This document shows positions 61,049 to 64,000 of a stretch of 64,000 nt of DNA, in pieces (position 1 is the first letter of the stretch; each line of letters opens with the position of its first letter). The translations under genes were made by a program, and so were the position numbers. Where the stretch lies: the NCBI RefSeq assembly GCF_004564075.1, contig NZ_CP038256.1, positions 1,426,001 to 1,490,000 of the forward strand. Direction: 5' to 3'. Under the pieces are notes generated by a model. The model was given only the letters and a program-made list of their open reading frames with translations. It was not told the origin of the DNA and made no database searches. The DNA is from Microbacterium sediminis (lineage in GTDB: Bacteria; Actinomycetota; Actinomycetes; Actinomycetales; Microbacteriaceae).

Positions 61049-61831
61049 TCACGACACGGCCACGCCGCCGGGCGTGTGCGTGTCGGGAGTGCGCAGGGCG
61101 CCGTCGGCGTCGCCGCGCGCCACGACGTGCCCGCCCTGCAGCCGGATCTGGTCGGCGCCCAGCTCGCGCGCGAAGGCGGTGTCGTTGGTGACGAGCAGCG
61201 CGGCCATCCCCCACTGGCGCCGGCGGCTCACGATCGCGTCGTACACGAGGTGGCGCACCTCGAGATCGAGGTTCGCCAGCGGCTCGTCGGCGATGAGCAG
61301 CTTCGGGTCGAGCATGAGGGCGCGCGCGAAGGCGACGCGCTGGCGCATGCCGGCGCTCAGCTCGTAGGGGAACTTGTCGGCGGTGCCGATCGGCAGGTGC
61401 AGTTCGTCGAGCAGCGACGCGATCCGGATGCCGAGCGCGCGCCCGTCGACCCGCCGGTCGCGCGAGAGCAGCGGCTCCGAGAGCACCTCAGCGACCGAGA
61501 GGCTGGCCGGCAGGTCGTTGCCCGCGCCCTGGGGCAGGTAGCCGGTTCGGAAGGTGAGGACCCGGCGGGCGCGGCCCGGGTTGCGCACCGACACACCGCA
61601 GACGGTGGCGTCTCCCCCGGCCACGGCGATCGTCTCGTCGCGCTCCCCCGTGAGGATCGCCGCGAGGCTCGACTTGCCCGATCCCGTGGGGCCCGAGACG
61701 CACAGCGCCGCGCCCCACGGCAGCGTGAACGAGACCCCGTCGACGGCGCGGATCGCGGGGCCGCGACCCGATCGCGAGACGCTCAGATCGTCGCAGCGGA
61801 TCGCGACGTCGGGATCATCGGGCACGCGCAT
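61049..61831 (-). CDS. ABC transporter ATP-binding protein, no permease nearby
   Basis: A 260-residue ABC ATPase. Walker A is SGPTGSGKSSLAAIL at about residues 46-60, the Q-loop is GYLPQGAGNDL, the signature is LSAGMRQRVAFARAL, Walker B is LLIADEPLANLDLE, and the switch region LLVTNDTAFA has Asn where the H-loop histidine usually stands. It resembles importer and lipoprotein-release ATPases. It is alone: dnaG follows 27 bases upstream on the same strand and tRNA-Asn lies downstream. The partner permease must be elsewhere, if there is one. Confidence 0.88.
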   Translation of the reverse strand: MRVPDDPDVAIRCDDLSVSRSGRGPAIRAVDGVSFTLPWGAALCVSGPTGSGKSSLAAILTGERDETIAVAGGDATVCGVSVRNPGRARRVLTFRTGYLPQGAGNDLPASLSVAEVLSEPLLSRDRRVDGRALGIRIASLLDELHLPIGTADKFPYELSAGMRQRVAFARALMLDPKLLIADEPLANLDLEVRHLVYDAIVSRRRQWGMAALLVTNDTAFARELGADQIRLQGGHVVARGDADGALRTPDTHTPGGVAVS

Positions 61832-61858
61832 GTGTCCATGATGCCGGATGGCGCCGGC

Positions 61859-63709
61859 TCAGTCGTCCGGCTGCAGGCGGTGGCGCTCGGCGTCGAGGTC
61901 GCGCAGCTGCACCCGCAGCGCCCGGCCCTCCTCGGAGTCGGGCGGGACGCGCTGGATCGCGCCGAGCAGCTCGTTCTTGCGCTGCGCGAGCGCCGCGATC
62001 ACGATCTGGCGCGCGAGGTCGTTGATCGAGGCGACGGCGTGCTCCTCGGTGCGGGCCGGGAAGTCGCGCGCGAGCAGCTCGCCCGCCAGCGTGCGGTACG
62101 CGGCCGGTGTGCCCTCGACCACGGCGAGGGCCCACCCGGGCCGCGAGCGATCGGTCGCCTCGAGCGTGGCGCGCACGGCCTCGAGCGCCGGGTGGTGGAA
62201 CGGCACGGCCAGCGCGCGCAGGAACAGCTCGGGGTCGACGCGGTGGCCGTACTGCAGGAACCCCGTGAGGGCGTCGCGCTCGCGCGCCACGGCCACCGTG
62301 CGGGGCAGCGCGGCCAGCGTCACGGCGGGTGCGGCCACCGCCGGCTCCGCCGCCTCGGCGCGCCCCGTGCGCGCCTCGCGCCCGTTCGCCGCGGCGCGTC
62401 GCTGCACCTCCTGGTGCACCTCGCGCGGGTCCATGCCCAGGCGCCGGGCGAGCACGCGCTCGTAGCCCGGCTGCAGCAGCCGGTCGCGGATCTCGGCCAC
62501 GATGGGCGCGGCCGAGCGCAGCGCCCCCACGCGCCCCTCCACGGTGCCGAGGTCGAAGCCGGAGATGCGGCGATCGATCATGAACTCGAACATGGGCACC
62601 TTGTGGTCCATGAGCGCGCGCACGGCGCCGTCGCCGCGCTGCAGCCGCAGATCGCACGGGTCCAGCCCGTCGGGCGCGACGGCCACGAAGCTCTGCGCGT
62701 TGAAGCGCTTCTCCTCCGCGAAGGCGCGCACCGCCGCCTTCTGACCGGCCTCGTCGGGATCGAACGTGAACACGACCTCGCCCGAGGCGTCGTCGTCGCC
62801 CATCACGCGCCGCAGCACCGTCACGTGCTCGGAGCCGAAGGCCGTGCCGCAGGTGGCGATCGCCGTCGTCACGCCGGCGAGGTGGCACGCCATGACGTCG
62901 GTGTAGCCCTCCACCACGACGACGCGCTTGGGATCGCCGCGCGAGATGTCGCGCTTGGCCAGATCGAGGCCGTACAGCACCTGGTTCTTCTTGTAGATCG
63001 GCGTCTCGGGCGTGTTCAGGTACTTGGGGCCCTGGTCGTCGTCGTAGAGCTTGCGGGCGCCGAAGCCGATCGTCTGGCCCGTGACGTCGCGGATCGGCCA
63101 CATCACCCGCCCGCGGAACCGGTCGTACACCCCGCCGCGCTGGTTGGTCGAGACCAGGCCCGCGGTGGTCAGCTCCTCGCGCGTGAAGCCCTGCTTCGTG
63201 AGCGCGTGCAGCATCGCGTCCCAGCCCTTGGGCGCGTAGCCGACGCCGAAGTGCGCCGCCGCGGCCGGATCGAAGCCGCGCTCGCCCAGAAAGCGGCGGG
63301 CGGTCTCGGCCTCGGGCGTGACGAGCTGCGCACGGAAGAACTCCGCGGCGGCGGCGTTGGCCGCCAGCAGCCGGGCGCGGCCCGAGGTCTCGGGCGCGGG
63401 GCCGCCGTCCTCGTAGTGCAGCGTGATGCCCACGCGGGCCGCGAGCTTCTCGACCGCCTCGGTGAAGGAGAGGTGGTCCATCTGCCGCAGGAAGCTGTAC
63501 ACGTCGCCCGACTCGCCGCAGCCGAAGCAGTGGTAGTAGCCGTGCTGGGGGCGCACGTGGAAGCTCGGCGACTTCTCGTCGTGGAAGGGGCACAGGCCCT
63601 TGAGCGATCCCACACCGGCGGACTTCAGCGCGACCCGCTCCCCGATGATGTCGGCGATGTTGGTGCGGGCCTTGACCTCGTCGACGTCGGCTTGACGGAT
63701 GCGCGGCAT
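61859..63709 (-). CDS. dnaG: DNA primase
   Basis: A 616-residue primase that makes RNA primers at the replication fork. The N-terminal zinc-binding domain reads LCPFHDEKSPSFHVRPQHGY with a CFGCG pair. The RNA polymerase core includes DRFRGRVMWPIRDVTGQTIG and TPIYKKNQVLYGLD. TOPRIM has VVVVEGYTDVMACHLAG and a VFTFDPDEAG catalytic acid cluster. The C-terminal helicase-binding region follows residue 430. The ATG at 63709 is one base after the dgt stop, the conserved actinobacterial dgt-dnaG order. Confidence 0.96.
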   Translation of the reverse strand: MPRIRQADVDEVKARTNIADIIGERVALKSAGVGSLKGLCPFHDEKSPSFHVRPQHGYYHCFGCGESGDVYSFLRQMDHLSFTEAVEKLAARVGITLHYEDGGPAPETSGRARLLAANAAAAEFFRAQLVTPEAETARRFLGERGFDPAAAAHFGVGYAPKGWDAMLHALTKQGFTREELTTAGLVSTNQRGGVYDRFRGRVMWPIRDVTGQTIGFGARKLYDDDQGPKYLNTPETPIYKKNQVLYGLDLAKRDISRGDPKRVVVVEGYTDVMACHLAGVTTAIATCGTAFGSEHVTVLRRVMGDDDASGEVVFTFDPDEAGQKAAVRAFAEEKRFNAQSFVAVAPDGLDPCDLRLQRGDGAVRALMDHKVPMFEFMIDRRISGFDLGTVEGRVGALRSAAPIVAEIRDRLLQPGYERVLARRLGMDPREVHQEVQRRAAANGREARTGRAEAAEPAVAAPAVTLAALPRTVAVARERDALTGFLQYGHRVDPELFLRALAVPFHHPALEAVRATLEATDRSRPGWALAVVEGTPAAYRTLAGELLARDFPARTEEHAVASINDLARQIVIAALAQRKNELLGAIQRVPPDSEEGRALRVQLRDLDAERHRLQPDD

Positions 63710-63710
63710 C

Positions 63711-64000
63711 TCAGCGTGCCCCTGCCGCCAGGCCGACCCCCGGGCGCGTGCGCCCGTCGTGCCGATCGTGGCGCGACGACCAGATGCCGACCTCGCGGGG
63801 ATCGATCTCGCCGACCAGCCGGTTGTGCCACTCGACCGCCGTCTGGTCGGTGAGGCTGGCGATCTGGTCCACGATCACGCGCTTGCGGGCCGCGTCGGTG
63901 TCGGCGGCGTGGAAGTCGGCGGCGAAGGCCGGCTCCAGCGCCTCGGCGCCGGTGGACCACAGCGTGTCGGTGGACAGCAGCGCCTCGGCGATGCGCTTGA
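63711..64000 (-). CDS. dgt: deoxyguanosinetriphosphate triphosphohydrolase, 3' part only
   Basis: The last 95 codons of a gene running off the right edge. The translated end contains RIAEALLSTDTLWSTGAEAL, DAARKRVIVDQIASLTDQTA and VEWHNRLVG, the C-terminal pattern of Dgt/HD-domain dNTPases, which remove triphosphate from dGTP. The catalytic HD motifs lie outside the window. The stop is one base before the dnaG start. Confidence 0.85.
   Translation of the reverse strand, partial: KRIAEALLSTDTLWSTGAEALEPAFAADFHAADTDAARKRVIVDQIASLTDQTAVEWHNRLVGEIDPREVGIWSSRHDRHDGRTRPGVGLAAGAR

Noticed and set aside
1..64000. CRISPR arrays, prophage, insertion sequences, toxin-antitoxin pairs, rRNA genes
   Set aside because: I looked for regularly spaced repeats, integrase or transposase motifs, phage structural genes and rRNA core sequences and saw none.

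Overview
The window is very GC-rich, densely packed DNA from an actinobacterium, most likely the Microbacteriaceae and probably Microbacterium or a close relative. This rests on the gene content (RbpA, polyphosphate glucokinase, DUF3145 beside fabF, a homodimeric-type AceE, a dgt-dnaG pair, a FasR-like regulator in front of fabD-fabH-acpP-fabF), on frequent four-base ATGA/GTGA gene overlaps, and on many GTG starts and short-leader promoters. No mobile element, prophage or CRISPR array was seen.

Layout. 1-14.9 kb is housekeeping and regulation: a TusA-like protein, a LOG-family protein, an AEC transporter, a DedA protein, an acyltransferase-3 membrane protein with a two-component system, an SDR, an NfeD-stomatin-GDPD operon, rbpA, ppgK, the RNase P RNA gene, and a minus-strand operon of a membrane protein, a coiled-coil zinc-ribbon protein, an RNase H-like protein and a family-A DNA polymerase. 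14.9-35.2 kb is an exopolysaccharide locus of the Wzx/Wzy type. It has six glycosyltransferases (one an Alg14-Alg13-like fusion), two hexapeptide acetyltransferases, a flippase, a Wzy/ligase-like protein, a Wzz-like protein, two lipoproteins and a terminal polyprenyl glycosylphosphotransferase. Embedded in it is a compact four-gene acyl cassette: fatty acyl-AMP ligase-like enzyme, acyl carrier protein, phosphopantetheinyl transferase and HHxxxDG acyltransferase. 35.3-44.0 kb carries a small exported protein, tRNA-Val, aceE, a PucR/FasR-type regulator, the type II fatty acid synthase operon and DUF3145. 44.2-55.0 kb holds a large vWA/DUF11 surface protein with an LAxTG-like sorting signal, preceded by two paralogous giant LuxR regulators. 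55.2-64.0 kb contains tRNA-Met(CAT), a NIPA/DMT-like transporter, an epimerase fused to a helical domain, a phosphoesterase, def, a secreted GDPD, tRNA-Asn, a solitary ABC ATPase, dnaG and the 3' end of dgt.

How the parts fit. The polysaccharide locus contains initiation, assembly, export and length-control functions. The acyl cassette suggests the product, or a lipid made beside it, carries an acyl chain activated through a dedicated carrier protein (inference). The two-component system is framed by near-identical palindromes in front of both its own operon and the neighbouring acyltransferase gene, which predicts autoregulation and a direct target. Many genes have a TAGGCT- or CAGGAT-like -10 element six or seven bases before the start codon, the pattern of leaderless transcription. 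In two places the TAG stop codon of a protein gene forms the first half of the -10 box of the following stable-RNA gene.
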